Position numbers and translations under genes: made by a program | Shown here: piece by piece, positions 49,987-59,952 of the stretch | Layout: the number at the start of each line of letters is the position of its first letter | Numbering within the stretch: position 1 is the stretch's first letter | Notes under the pieces: generated by a model | Database searches by the model: none | What the model saw: only the letters and a program-made list of their open reading frames with translations | What the model was told of the DNA's origin: nothing | NCBI GenBank assembly: GCA_964472305.1 | Contig: CAYYJR010000016.1 | Location: 41,331 to 105,330, forward strand | DNA: 64,000 bases | Source of the DNA: CAYYJR01 sp964472305 | GTDB lineage: Bacteria > Armatimonadota > Hebobacteria > CAIYQO01 | Reading direction: 5' to 3'

Positions 49987-50662
49987 CACATGGACCTATC
50001 AACGGCGCGGCGGGTCTGTTCCATTGGTCCTTCTCCCCGGTTGGGCGACCGATGTCAGGATCTTTGCCGATCTGCCGCTTTCCGGCGACACGATCACCCC
50101 GACCGGCATGCTTACCGGTCCGATTGACAGCCTCGCCGAGATGCTGGACGCGTGGCAATGCGGTCCGGTCTGTCTGCTCGGTTGGTCGCTGGGCGGCTTC
50201 GCCGCCGCCGCCTTCGCGCGCGCATATCCGCAGTGGGTGGATACCCTCATTCTTGCCGGGGTGCGGCCGCGATATCCGCACGAGCAAATCGATCGCCTGG
50301 CGCAGGCATTGCGGCAGGACATGGCACAGGGATTGACCGCGTTTTATCGGCAATGTTTCCTGCCCTCGCAACGTGCATCCTATCGGCACTTTCGTGCGAC
50401 GCTGGAACCGGCGTATCTGGCCGAATTCGCGCTCGATGAGTTACTGGCGGGATTGGCGTACCTGGCGGCGGCGGAATTAACCCGCGACGCGTGGCCGACT
50501 TGCCCGGTGACGTTCATGCATGGGGTGCACGATCTCATCGCGCCGGTGGCGGAGGTGTGTCGGCTGGCGGAGACAACGGGCGCCCCCTTGCATCTAGTGC
50601 CGAAGGCGGGACATACCGTCTTTCTGGTACCGGAATTCCTGCGGGTGGCCGGCTATGGGTAA
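49973..50662 (+). CDS. bioH: Pimeloyl-ACP methyl ester esterase-like alpha/beta hydrolase
   Basis: A 229-residue alpha/beta hydrolase. LVLLPGWATDVRIFADLP forms the oxyanion region, the nucleophile Ser is in GWSLGGFAA (about residue 72), Asp in HGVHDLIAP and His in KAGHTVFLV complete the triad. BioH frees the pimeloyl chain by cleaving its methyl ester. The GTG at 49973 is chosen because TGGAGG lies 6 bases upstream; it overlaps the end of bioF by 14 bases. Position between bioF and bioC supports the BioH role; relatives BioG or BioJ are alternatives. Confidence 0.85.
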   Translation: MHSRNTWTYQRRGGSVPLVLLPGWATDVRIFADLPLSGDTITPTGMLTGPIDSLAEMLDAWQCGPVCLLGWSLGGFAAAAFARAYPQWVDTLILAGVRPRYPHEQIDRLAQALRQDMAQGLTAFYRQCFLPSQRASYRHFRATLEPAYLAEFALDELLAGLAYLAAAELTRDAWPTCPVTFMHGVHDLIAPVAEVCRLAETTGAPLHLVPKAGHTVFLVPEFLRVAGYG

Positions 50663-51401
50663 GTCGATCGCGGAGGTCTTCTCCGCCGTTGCCGCCAGTT
50701 ACGACGCCCATGCCGTCGCCCAGCGCATGGCCGCGCAGGCATTGCTGGCGTTCACCGGGGGAGTGGCGCCCCGCACGATCCTGGAACTGGGCTGCGGCAC
50801 GGGACTGTACACGCGCATGTTGCGCGCTGCCTTCCCCACGGCGGAGATATTAGGAATCGACGTAGCGGAAGCGATGGTGGAAGTGGCACGGCGGCACCTG
50901 CCTGACGTGGCATTCCGCGTCACCGATGCCGAGTGGTTCAGTGATGGGCACTACGAGCTTGTCACCGCGAATGCCACCGTGCAGTGGTTCACCAATTGGC
51001 CCGGCAGCATCGCGCGCCTCGCGGAACGGCTTACCCCTGGGGGCACGCTGTCCTTCTCCTTTTTCGGACCGGAAACCTATCGCGAACTGGACACGGCCGT
51101 GCGGACAGTGTTTGGTGAAGCCGCGTGTGTGACGAGTCGGCGATTTGCGCGGAAAGAGGCGTTGGGCGCGGAACTGCGCGCCTCCTGCCGGTCGTGGGCG
51201 CTGGAGGAGCGGCGTTTTACGCAGACGTTTCCTTCCCTGCGCAGCCTGTTGCTGGCGATTCGACAGACGGGCACCCGCGGACCGGGCTTGCCCGTCGCCT
51301 GGACACCGAACCGCCTGGCGCGCATCGAGGCGGCATATCTCGCGCGCGAAAACGGTATCTGTGCCAGTTATCAGGTTTTTCTCTGCAAAGGACAACGATG
51401 A
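50655..51401 (+). CDS. bioC: Malonyl-ACP O-methyltransferase
   Basis: A 248-residue SAM-dependent methyltransferase. The N-terminal FSAVAASYDAHAVAQR is the BioC-type lid helix, ILELGCGTGLYTRML is the SAM-binding motif I (about 40-54), and TANATVQWFTNW matches the BioC post-motif. BioC methylates malonyl-ACP so that fatty acid synthesis can build the pimeloyl chain; BioH later removes the methyl group. It overlaps bioH by 8 bases and bioD by 4 (ATGA). Confidence 0.9.
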   Translation: MGKSIAEVFSAVAASYDAHAVAQRMAAQALLAFTGGVAPRTILELGCGTGLYTRMLRAAFPTAEILGIDVAEAMVEVARRHLPDVAFRVTDAEWFSDGHYELVTANATVQWFTNWPGSIARLAERLTPGGTLSFSFFGPETYRELDTAVRTVFGEAACVTSRRFARKEALGAELRASCRSWALEERRFTQTFPSLRSLLLAIRQTGTRGPGLPVAWTPNRLARIEAAYLARENGICASYQVFLCKGQR

Positions 51402-52087
51402 ACGGACTGTTGCTGACGGGTACCGATACGGGCGTGGGAAAAACCCGAGTGTGCGGTTATCTCGCGGGTTATCTGTCCCGGCATGGTGTACGCGTGGTGA
51501 CACAGAAATGGGTGCAGACCGGTTGTGGCATGGTGGCCGAGGATCTCATCGCTCACCGTGAACTCGGCGGCATCGACGATGACCCAGCGCTGGTCATGCT
51601 GCGCAATCCCTACTGTTGCCCCCTCCCCGCCTCCCCACATCTCGCCGCCGCGCATGCGGGGATCACCATTGACCCGGCGGTCATCGCCGCCGCGTATCAG
51701 GCGCTTGCCGCACAGCACGACCTGGTCATCGTGGAAGGGGTGGGCGGATTGCTGGTTCCCTTGACCCGATGCCTGTTGCTGGCAGATCTGGCCGCTGAAC
51801 TGGGCTTAGCGACATTGCTGGTCATACGCAACCGCCTGGGATGCATCAATCACGCTTTGCTGACGGTGGAGGCGCTGCGGCGCCGGCAACTGCCGCTGCT
51901 TGGATTGATCTTCAACCGCACCGAGGACAGCGAGGACGATTGCATTCTACAGGATAATCCCCGTATTATCGCCGAGTTGACCGGCATCCAGGTGCTCGGT
52001 GAACTGCCGTATGGCGCCGATGCCGATGCTTTCACGCCTATCGGGGAAGCCTTCCTGGCGTGTTGGAAGGAGCTGATCCATGCCTGA
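51398..52087 (+). CDS. bioD: Dethiobiotin synthetase
   Basis: A 229-residue P-loop enzyme that closes the ureido ring of dethiobiotin from DAPA, CO2 and ATP. Walker A is TGTDTGVGKTRV (residues 7-18); the conserved Lys is in TQKWVQTG; IVEGVGGLLVPL is motif II. ATG at 51398 overlaps the bioC stop as ATGA and has AAGGA just upstream; longer frames into bioC are not real. Confidence 0.93.
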   Translation: MNGLLLTGTDTGVGKTRVCGYLAGYLSRHGVRVVTQKWVQTGCGMVAEDLIAHRELGGIDDDPALVMLRNPYCCPLPASPHLAAAHAGITIDPAVIAAAYQALAAQHDLVIVEGVGGLLVPLTRCLLLADLAAELGLATLLVIRNRLGCINHALLTVEALRRRQLPLLGLIFNRTEDSEDDCILQDNPRIIAELTGIQVLGELPYGADADAFTPIGEAFLACWKELIHA

Positions 52088-53426
52088 TTGGTTGGAGAAA
52101 GACCTGGCGTATAACTGGCATCCGTATACGCAAATGCGCACGCTGCGCGAACACCCACCGCTGCTCATCGAACGCGCGGAGGGCTTAAAACTCTATGACG
52201 CCGAAGGACGTTGGTATTATGATACCATCAGCAGTTGGTGGTGCAACGTACATGGCCATGGACATCCACGCCTGCGTGAAGCGGTCTCTCGGCAGATGGC
52301 GCAACTCGACCACGTGCTCTTCGGCGCCATCGCTCATCGTCCGGCCATCGAATTGGCGGAACGCCTGGTGCACCTGACGCCGGACGGTTTGCAGCGGGTG
52401 TTCTATTCCGACAACGGGTCCACGGCCGTCGAAGTGGCGCTGAAGATGTCGGTCCAATACTGGCGCAATCTCGACAAGCCAGCGAAATGCGGCTTCGTGA
52501 GCCTGGATCGCGGGTATCATGGCGATACGGTCGGCTGCATGAGCGTCAGCGGCGTCGATCTGTTTCGCGACGCCTTCTCTCCCCTGCTGTTCCCGGTCAC
52601 CCACGCGCCCACGCCGTATTGCTACCGCTGCCCGGCAGGCGGTCATCCTGCATCCTGCGGGATCGCCTGCCTGCGCGACCTGGAGGCGATCCTGCAGGCG
52701 CAAGCCGATACGCTGGCCGGCGTGATCCTCGAACCATTGCTGCTGGGGGCGGGCGGAATGATCGTGTATCCCCCCGCGTACCTGTCCGGCGCGGCGTCGC
52801 TGGCACGCCAATACGGGGTCCATTGCATCCTTGACGAAGTCGCGACGGGCTTCGGACGTACCGGCACGTTTTTCGCCTGCGAGCAGGCAGCGGTGAGTCC
52901 GGATTTCCTCTGCCTCTCCAAGGGACTCACCGGCGGCCTGTTGCCTCTGGCCGCCACCCTGACCACCGAGCAAGTGTATGATGCTTTCCTCGGTCCCGCC
53001 GGCGGCACGCGGACTTTTTATCATGGACATACCTATACGGCCAATCCCACCGGATGTGCATTGGCACTGGCCAGTCTGGACTTATTCGACGAGGACCAGT
53101 TGCTACAGCGTGTTGCCGCCACAGCGCCGCTCTTACAGCACGGCATGGCACGCTTTGCCGCCCTGCCCCAGGTGGGCGACGTGCGCGGCATCGGCATGGT
53201 GGGCGCGCTGGAACTGGTGCGCGATGCTGCCACGCGCGAGCCGCTTCCCGCCGGTGACCCATTGCTGCAACGCATCTACCAGGAAGGATTGCGCCGGGGT
53301 GTCATCCTGCGCCCCATCGGCAATGTCGTTTACCTGTTCCTGCCCCCAGCCACCAACCCCGCGGAACTTGCCGATATCCTCGACCGGGTGCACGGCACGC
53401 TTGAGCAGTCGTTAGCCGGTGGATGA
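52080..53426 (+). CDS. bioA: Adenosylmethionine-8-amino-7-oxononanoate aminotransferase
   Basis: A 448-residue class III PLP aminotransferase that converts KAPA to DAPA using SAM as amino donor. Marks: WHPYTQM near the N-terminus (characteristic of BioA), YYDTISSWWCNVHGHGHP, SDNGSTAVEVALKM, ILDEVATGFGRTGTFFA and the PLP lysine in LCLSKGLTGGLLPLA. AAGGAG precedes the ATG and it overlaps bioD by 8 bases. Last gene of the biotin operon; no clear terminator follows. Confidence 0.95.
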   Translation: MPDWLEKDLAYNWHPYTQMRTLREHPPLLIERAEGLKLYDAEGRWYYDTISSWWCNVHGHGHPRLREAVSRQMAQLDHVLFGAIAHRPAIELAERLVHLTPDGLQRVFYSDNGSTAVEVALKMSVQYWRNLDKPAKCGFVSLDRGYHGDTVGCMSVSGVDLFRDAFSPLLFPVTHAPTPYCYRCPAGGHPASCGIACLRDLEAILQAQADTLAGVILEPLLLGAGGMIVYPPAYLSGAASLARQYGVHCILDEVATGFGRTGTFFACEQAAVSPDFLCLSKGLTGGLLPLAATLTTEQVYDAFLGPAGGTRTFYHGHTYTANPTGCALALASLDLFDEDQLLQRVAATAPLLQHGMARFAALPQVGDVRGIGMVGALELVRDAATREPLPAGDPLLQRIYQEGLRRGVILRPIGNVVYLFLPPATNPAELADILDRVHGTLEQSLAGG

Positions 53427-53811
53427 TGCTTGCCTGGGAACCGGGATCGCATGTGTCAGCACGCGGCCTTCGGTCCGTGGAAAACGCTCACAACGAGATC
53501 ATGCACCGGCGGTGAGACCGGCAGGAAATCCACGATGCATCCTGGAAGAAACGGTAGGCAATCCGTGTCTTCATCCACGCGAACGCATGGTGGACGCGAG
53601 TCGGCGGTTACGGGAAAACGTGTTCGATGTCCAATTCGCAGCAATCGGTGGTGGGGGGATCGAGTCGATGGGATTCAGCATCATTATTTCGCAGGAACAC
53701 ACGACGGCAAGCCGACATTGCCGTGTATGCATCCATGCTACTTGAAGAGTGTCTGCGCAGGGATACCTTTTCTGCCGAAACGCGATTCCCCGGCACGCTC
53801 AGGAGACGCTT
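53427..53811 (+). other. 385-base gap between bioA and the DUF5107 gene
   Basis: No convincing coding region, promoter or hairpin was found. Frames that cross it lack homology and good starts. Confidence 0.45.
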
Positions 53812-56800
53812 ATGAGCAAAGACGCCAACGCGGTCGCCGTCACGATGGAACGGATGATGATCCCGACATATCCGGTCCTCGCCGCGGATCCGAATCCGAT
53901 GTTTTTCGAGAACCGCAACATTCAAGGCAGCAACGGCAACATTTACCCGCATCCGTTCACTGACCGGCTCTCCAGTGAACTCGTTGATCGGGACTACGAG
54001 GCGCTGGTGCTGGAAAACGAATATCTTCGACTGGTGCTGCTTCCCGAAATCGGTGGTCGCATTTTTAGCGGTCTGGATAAAACCAACGGGTACGATTTCT
54101 TCTATCGCCACGAGGTCATCAAACCCGCCTTGATCGGTTTGTTTGGTCCCTGGATCTCGGGTGGGGTGGAGTTCAACTGGCCGCAGCATCACCGCCCCAG
54201 CACCTTTGATCCGGTCGATTATACCATCGAAAACCATGCTGACGGCAGCAAGACGGTCTGGATGGGCGAGCACGACCCGTTGAACCGCACCAAGGGCATG
54301 GTCGGGATATGCCTGCATCCCGGTAAAGGGTATCTGGAAACCAAAGTGCGCCTGTATAACCGCACACCGCTGCCACAAACCTTTCTGTGGTGGGCGAATG
54401 CTGGGGTGAAGATCAACGACCAGTACCAGGTGGTATTTCCTCCGGATGTTCACCACGCGGTCTACCATGTCAAGAATCCGGTGACGGCATACCCGATCGC
54501 GAAAGGCGCGTCCAACGGGGGCGATCCCAGCGAGGGTACCGACATCAGTTGGTGGGTAAATTCACCCGCGCCGAGTTCATTCTTTGCGGGTGAATCGAAA
54601 TACGAGTTCTTCGGCGGCTACGATCACCGCCGGCAGGCCGGGGTGGTGCATGTGGCGGATGCCGGGATTTCGCCCGGTAAGAAGTATTTCACCTGGGGTA
54701 ATGGGCACTTTGGTCACCAGTGGCAGCGCAACCTGATGGACACGACCGGTGAATATCTGGAATTAATGGCCGGGGTGTACTCCGATAACCAGCCCGATTT
54801 CACCTGGATCATGCCCTACGAAACGAAAACTTTCAGCCAGTTCTGGTATCCGGTGCAGGCGATTGGGGCGATGAAAAATGCCAACCTGGCTGCCGCGGTA
54901 AACCTTGAGTTCACCGATGGGCACGTGCTGGTCGGGGCATATGGGGTGGCGGAATATCCCGGTGCGGAAGTTGTGCTCGAAGCACAAGGAAAACGCCTGC
55001 TCGGCCAGCAGGTCGATCTGAAGCCAGGCAAGCCTTTTACCGCCCGCATTGCATCAGCAGCAAACCTGGCTGAACAGTGCTACGTGCTGCGAATACTCGC
55101 CGCGGATGGGACGGAGTTGATTCGTTACCAACCGGATAAACCCTGGGACGGCAGCCTGCCTGATCCCTACCAGGCGCCGCGCGCCCCGGGCGAAGTGCAG
55201 TCGAACGAAGAGTTGTATTTAATCGGCCTGCATCTTGAGCAATACCGCCACCCGACCATTCGACCGGAGCGATATTGGGACGAAGCCTTGCGGCGAGATC
55301 CTGGTGACGCACGCGTCAATGTGGCGATGGGTAAACGGGCATTGCGGCACGCCGAATTGGTGAAAGCGGAGGAGTATTTCCGCAAAGCAGTCGACCGGTT
55401 GACTTCATGCAATCTCAATCCGTATGACGGCGACGCGCATTACCATCTCGGGCTGGCGCTTCAATTACAGGGTAAAATGGACGAAGCCTACCAGGCATTC
55501 TCCAAAGCGGCTTGGTGCTACGCCTGGCAGCCTGGGGCGTATTACGGGCTCACTCAGATCGACTGCATGCGTGGGAACTTCGATCGCGCGTATGAGCATA
55601 TCGAGCGTGCGGTGCGAAGCAATGCCGATCACAACAATGCCCGCAACCTGAAAGTTGCCCTGCTGCGCCGGCGGGGTAGCCTGGATGAGGCGGAAATGAT
55701 CGCGGCCGGCAACGTGGCGCTGGACCTGCTCGATCATTGGGCGCGTAACGAGTGGATGCTGGTGGCTTGCGCGCGGGGCGACACGCAGAACGCGTCGGTC
55801 CGCAGGGAACAAATGATCAGTCTGATGCGCGCGAATCCCCAGACGTACCTGGACATCGCTTTTGAATACTGCGCGGTGGGATTTTGGCAGGAAGCCTATG
55901 ATCTGCTGGCCATCATCGCGGACGGGCCAGCGCTGTACCCGCTGGTCGGATACACCCTGGGATGGCTGGCGGCGCGGATGGGAGAAGACCGTGGTCGCGC
56001 GGAGGACTGGTACCGGAAGGCGTCGCTGGCCAACCCGGATTACTGCTTCCCCTGGCGATGGGATGAGATCACGGTGTTACGCGCTGCTCTGGCACAGAAT
56101 CCGCGTGATGCGCGCGCGGCCTATTACCTGGGCAATGTGCTGTACGATAAGCAGCAACATACCGAGGCGATCGCACTGTGGAAACGCAGCACGGCCATCG
56201 AGCCGGGGCTGGCGATTCCCTGGCGGAACCTGGGGCTGGCCATGTACAACCTGGAAGGGAATCTTGAGGAAGCGCTAGCCTTCTACAAGCAAGCCCTGGC
56301 CGCCGATCCACAGGATCCGCGATTGCTGCTCGAATACGACTATCTCCTCCGCCGGAAACCGGTATCTCCCGAAGAACGGCTCGCGCTGTTCGAAAGCAAG
56401 TCGGACGTGGTTCAACGGCGTGACGACCTGCTTATCCAGCTGATGGCGTTGCTGAACCGGCTCGGACGGCTGGAGGAGACTTTGGCGATCGCGTCTCATC
56501 ACCTGTTCCACGCCTGGGAAGGCGGGGAAGGCACGGTCACCGCCCAATATGCCAACGCGCACTGGCTCCTGGGTCGCCAGGCGCTGGAGGCGGGCGATCC
56601 GGTCGCGGCGCTTCGCCATTTCGATGCGGGTCTGGTCTACCCGACCAACCTGGGCGAAGACCCAGGTGAATATGCCGGGATTCCGCTGCTGTACTACCGC
56701 GGTCTGGCCTTGACAGCGCTGGAGAATGTTCCTGCGGCCCGGGCTGCGTTCGAGCAGGTCGTAGCCCTCAAAGGCGGGCAGGACCGGGCCGGGATTTTCC

Positions 56801-57102
56801 ACGGGCTGGCCTTGCTCCAGTTGGGTCGCGAGACCGAGGGGCGTGGCAAGCTGCTGGAACTGCGACAGCGGGCGCTGGACCTGAGCGAAAATCCGCCCGC
56901 GGAGAATTACTTCTATTCAGGGCATCCCAGTCCGCTGTTCCTGGATGATCCACAGAAGCCAATACGGCAGCAGGCGTTAGAAATTGTCGGTCTGGCGCAA
57001 CTGGCCCTGGGCGATATTGATGCGGCGCGCAATGCACTACAGCAGGTTGCACTCCTTGATCCCGCGAACCTGTTTGTGTTTGAAGAACTCAAGCGGATCT
57101 GA
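53812..57102 (+). CDS. DUF5107 domain protein with long TPR array
   Basis: A 1096-residue protein. Residues about 15-330 form the DUF5107 module, a galactose-mutarotase-like beta-sandwich (ENEYLRLVLLPEIGGRIFSGLDK, FGPWISGGVEFNWPQHHRPS, GVYSDNQPDFTWIMPYE). From about 480 to the end it is made of TPR repeats (PGDARVNVAMGKRALRHAELVKAEEYF, DGDAHYHLGLALQLQGKMDEAYQAF, ARAAYYLGNVLYDKQQHTEAIALWKRSTA, and more). No signal peptide is seen. DUF5107-TPR proteins are found in carbohydrate loci and may bind sugars while scaffolding enzymes. AGGAGA precedes the ATG at 53812. The GH95-like gene follows after 114 bases. Confidence 0.83.
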   Translation: MSKDANAVAVTMERMMIPTYPVLAADPNPMFFENRNIQGSNGNIYPHPFTDRLSSELVDRDYEALVLENEYLRLVLLPEIGGRIFSGLDKTNGYDFFYRHEVIKPALIGLFGPWISGGVEFNWPQHHRPSTFDPVDYTIENHADGSKTVWMGEHDPLNRTKGMVGICLHPGKGYLETKVRLYNRTPLPQTFLWWANAGVKINDQYQVVFPPDVHHAVYHVKNPVTAYPIAKGASNGGDPSEGTDISWWVNSPAPSSFFAGESKYEFFGGYDHRRQAGVVHVADAGISPGKKYFTWGNGHFGHQWQRNLMDTTGEYLELMAGVYSDNQPDFTWIMPYETKTFSQFWYPVQAIGAMKNANLAAAVNLEFTDGHVLVGAYGVAEYPGAEVVLEAQGKRLLGQQVDLKPGKPFTARIASAANLAEQCYVLRILAADGTELIRYQPDKPWDGSLPDPYQAPRAPGEVQSNEELYLIGLHLEQYRHPTIRPERYWDEALRRDPGDARVNVAMGKRALRHAELVKAEEYFRKAVDRLTSCNLNPYDGDAHYHLGLALQLQGKMDEAYQAFSKAAWCYAWQPGAYYGLTQIDCMRGNFDRAYEHIERAVRSNADHNNARNLKVALLRRRGSLDEAEMIAAGNVALDLLDHWARNEWMLVACARGDTQNASVRREQMISLMRANPQTYLDIAFEYCAVGFWQEAYDLLAIIADGPALYPLVGYTLGWLAARMGEDRGRAEDWYRKASLANPDYCFPWRWDEITVLRAALAQNPRDARAAYYLGNVLYDKQQHTEAIALWKRSTAIEPGLAIPWRNLGLAMYNLEGNLEEALAFYKQALAADPQDPRLLLEYDYLLRRKPVSPEERLALFESKSDVVQRRDDLLIQLMALLNRLGRLEETLAIASHHLFHAWEGGEGTVTAQYANAHWLLGRQALEAGDPVAALRHFDAGLVYPTNLGEDPGEYAGIPLLYYRGLALTALENVPAARAAFEQVVALKGGQDRAGIFHGLALLQLGRETEGRGKLLELRQRALDLSENPPAENYFYSGHPSPLFLDDPQKPIRQQALEIVGLAQLALGDIDAARNALQQVALLDPANLFVFEELKRI

Positions 57103-57216
57103 CAGTGCCGAAAGGTCGCTTCCCACCGGTATGCGGGTGAGAAGCGAAAACGACGACGGATACCAACTGGAACAAGCCGGCGCTTGACCAGCAATAGGGC
57201 AAAGAGAGGCGAAACC

Positions 57217-59826
57217 ATGATGAAACCCCTGAAGTTGAAATACCTTTCTCCGGCGGAAGACTCCGTGGAGGGATGGGAACGCTATTCGCTGCCATTGGGC
57301 AATGGATATTTGGGCGCCAACGTGTTTGGCATTGTGGCACGGGAGCGCATTCAAATTACCGAGAACTCACTCGAAAATCCCGGTCATCTCGGCGGATTGA
57401 ATAATTTCGCCGAACTCTATATCCAGTTTGACCATGCCGATGTCAGTGGGTATGAACGGGGGCTGTCACTTGATGAAGGCGTGGCAAGCTGCCGGTACAC
57501 CTGCCGTGGCGTCGAGTATACGCGAGAATATTTTGCATCGTATCCCGACAAGGTGCTGGTGGTGAAGCTGACCGCGTCACACGCCGGTGCGTTATCCTTT
57601 GTGCTGTGCCCTGAAATCCCTTTCGTCAAGGATTACGCCATCGAACCGGGGGACGGCGGCGGCAAAAGCGGAACGGTAACCGCGCATGACGATACAATCG
57701 TCTTGACGGGCAAAGCACACTACTACTCGATATTGTTTGAAGGACGGATGAAGGTTCTCACCGAGTCCGGAACCATTACCGCGGTGGACGGGACACTCTC
57801 CGTGGAGAATGCCGACACAGCCGTGATCGTGTTTGCCCTGGGCACTAATTATCAACTCTGCAGCCATGTGTTTCTGGAGGACGATCCGAAAAAGAAGCTG
57901 GACCAGGAAACTCCACGCGAACGTGTTTCGAACACGCTGCAGGACGCCGTCGAGAAAGGATACGACACGCTGAAACAGCGACACGTTGCCGACTTTCGCG
58001 AGCTGTTCGGGCGTGTTTCGCTGGAGATCGACGGGGAGTATCGCGATCTTCCCACCGATGATTTGTTGCGCAACTACAGCGCAGGGGAGCCGCTTCCGTA
58101 TCTGGAATGTCTGTATTTCCAATACGGACGCTACTTGCTGATCAGTTCTTCCCGGCAAGGTTGTCTGCCGTGTAATCTGCAAGGGGTTTGGAATTGTCAC
58201 GATCAGTCCCCGTGGGGGAGTGGGTATTGGCATAACATCAATGTGCAAATGAACTACTGGCCCGCGTTTAATACGAATCTGGCGGAACTGTTTCGGCCGT
58301 ATGTGGATTTTTATACGGCCTTTCGCCCCTGCGCGGAGGCGATCGCTTCTCAATATATCCACGATAACAATCCGGAACATTATACCGACCAGCCGGGTGA
58401 ATGCGGCTGGACGATCGGCACGGGCAGTTACGCCTACGAAATATCGGGGCCTGGAGGCCATTCCGGGCCCGGCACGGGAGGCCTGACGACCAAACTGTTC
58501 TGGGATTATTATGATTTTACGCGCGATGAGACGGTGCTTCGGGACATCGCATACCCCACGTTGCTGAGCATGAGTAAATTCTTGACGAAAACGGTGAGAA
58601 ATTATGACGGCAAATATCTCGCATCCTTTTCCGCGTCTCCGGAGCAAATGATCGGAGGAAGGTGGGCCAAGGATTCGCAATATTACCATACGGTCGGATG
58701 TGCCTTTGACCAGCAGATGATTTACGAAAATGGCCGAGACTTCCTGAGAGCGGCAGAATTGTTGGGTGAAGAAGAAGAGACCGTGCAGATCCAACGGCAG
58801 CAGATCGCCAGTTATACTCCGGTGGAAATCGGCTGGTCCGGGCAGATCAAGGAGTATTCGGAAGAAAACTTCTACGGCGAAATCGGTGAGTACCAGCACC
58901 GACACATCTCTCAATTGATGGCGCTCTACCCCGGAACCCTGGTCAACAGTGATACGCCAGCGTGGATGGACGCCGCAAAAACAACCCTGAACGAGCGCGG
59001 GGACGAATCAACCGGCTGGGCGTTGGCGCATCGCTTGAATGCCTGGGCTAGGACGGGCGACGGCAACAGAGCCTACAAGCTGTTGCGGCAGCTCTTGGGC
59101 AGTCGCACGCTCCCCAACTTGTGGGATACCCACCCGCCGTTTCAGATTGATGGCAATCTGGGCGGTACGTCCGGGATAGCGGAAATGCTGTTGCAAAGCC
59201 ATGAGCAGTATATCGCCGTGCTGCCGGCGCTGCCTGAAGCCTGGACAACCGGCCGGGTATGCGGCCTGGTGGCCCGGGGCGGATTTGTCTTGTCCGTGGA
59301 ATGGAAGGACGGTGTGGCGCAACGCATCGAAATCGTCTCCAAACGGGGCGGACGGATCAGGCTCGCTTATGACGGTGTGAGCAGCGCGTCAATCACGGAT
59401 GGAGAGAATCGCCGTATCGTGTTTGAGCGCGAGACGTCTGACAGGATCGCGTTCGATACACAAGTCGATGGACACTACATCATCAGCGACATACGACACG
59501 ACAAATCGGTTGCCGCTCCAAGGAACCTGCGTGTATCACTGCCGGACATCCGGCTCACGTGGGAGGGAGAAGATGGCGTCGTGTACAATGTGTATCGGGC
59601 CGTGGACGGGGCACCCGGCTACGAACAGGTGGCGGAACGGTTGACCGCGTGTGCGTATCAGGACGCGCGAATCGACTTTTCCGCGCATGAGATCGTCACC
59701 TACAAGGTGACGGCATGCCGCGTCGATGGAAGCCGTGAAAGTGCCGGTCCCGTACACACCATTCATCATGCCACTCAGCTTGATGTGGAACGCTACCATT
59801 TCCGCGTCAGGCAGTTGAATATCTGA
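57217..59826 (+). CDS. GH95-like glycoside hydrolase (alpha-L-fucosidase family) with C-terminal Fn3-like module
   Basis: An 869-residue enzyme without a signal peptide. An N-terminal beta-sandwich (about 1-230: LPLGNGYLGANVFG, NSLENPGHLGG) leads to an (alpha/alpha)6 barrel. GH95 marks: NLQGVWNCHDQSPWGSGYWHNINVQMNYWPA (catalytic Asn pair in NIN, about 339), EYQHRHISQLMALYPG, STGWALAHRLNAWARTGDG and WDTHPPFQIDGNLGGTSGIAEM (base Asp in FQIDGN, about 641). The last ~100 residues look like a fibronectin III-type domain (IRLTWEGEDGVVYNVYRAVDG). The gene is visibly lower in GC than its neighbours in places (58501-58740 is near 45 % by eye), suggesting transfer, perhaps from Firmicutes. It probably removes fucose or galactose residues intracellularly. 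Confidence 0.85.
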   Translation: MMKPLKLKYLSPAEDSVEGWERYSLPLGNGYLGANVFGIVARERIQITENSLENPGHLGGLNNFAELYIQFDHADVSGYERGLSLDEGVASCRYTCRGVEYTREYFASYPDKVLVVKLTASHAGALSFVLCPEIPFVKDYAIEPGDGGGKSGTVTAHDDTIVLTGKAHYYSILFEGRMKVLTESGTITAVDGTLSVENADTAVIVFALGTNYQLCSHVFLEDDPKKKLDQETPRERVSNTLQDAVEKGYDTLKQRHVADFRELFGRVSLEIDGEYRDLPTDDLLRNYSAGEPLPYLECLYFQYGRYLLISSSRQGCLPCNLQGVWNCHDQSPWGSGYWHNINVQMNYWPAFNTNLAELFRPYVDFYTAFRPCAEAIASQYIHDNNPEHYTDQPGECGWTIGTGSYAYEISGPGGHSGPGTGGLTTKLFWDYYDFTRDETVLRDIAYPTLLSMSKFLTKTVRNYDGKYLASFSASPEQMIGGRWAKDSQYYHTVGCAFDQQMIYENGRDFLRAAELLGEEEETVQIQRQQIASYTPVEIGWSGQIKEYSEENFYGEIGEYQHRHISQLMALYPGTLVNSDTPAWMDAAKTTLNERGDESTGWALAHRLNAWARTGDGNRAYKLLRQLLGSRTLPNLWDTHPPFQIDGNLGGTSGIAEMLLQSHEQYIAVLPALPEAWTTGRVCGLVARGGFVLSVEWKDGVAQRIEIVSKRGGRIRLAYDGVSSASITDGENRRIVFERETSDRIAFDTQVDGHYIISDIRHDKSVAAPRNLRVSLPDIRLTWEGEDGVVYNVYRAVDGAPGYEQVAERLTACAYQDARIDFSAHEIVTYKVTACRVDGSRESAGPVHTIHHATQLDVERYHFRVRQLNI

Positions 59827-59952
59827 GGCAACACGTGGAAATGGATTGCCACATGTTGCATCCCGCAGGCCCGCCAGCGACGCGCCGGGAAGCAGGGCGC
59901 GTGAGCAGTGCGGATAATGGCACGTTGAAGGCCGCGATGCTGCAGAAATGCT

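Noticed and set aside
53430..53963. 177-codon plus-strand frame after bioA
   Set aside because: It overlaps the start of the DUF5107 gene and has no recognisable features.
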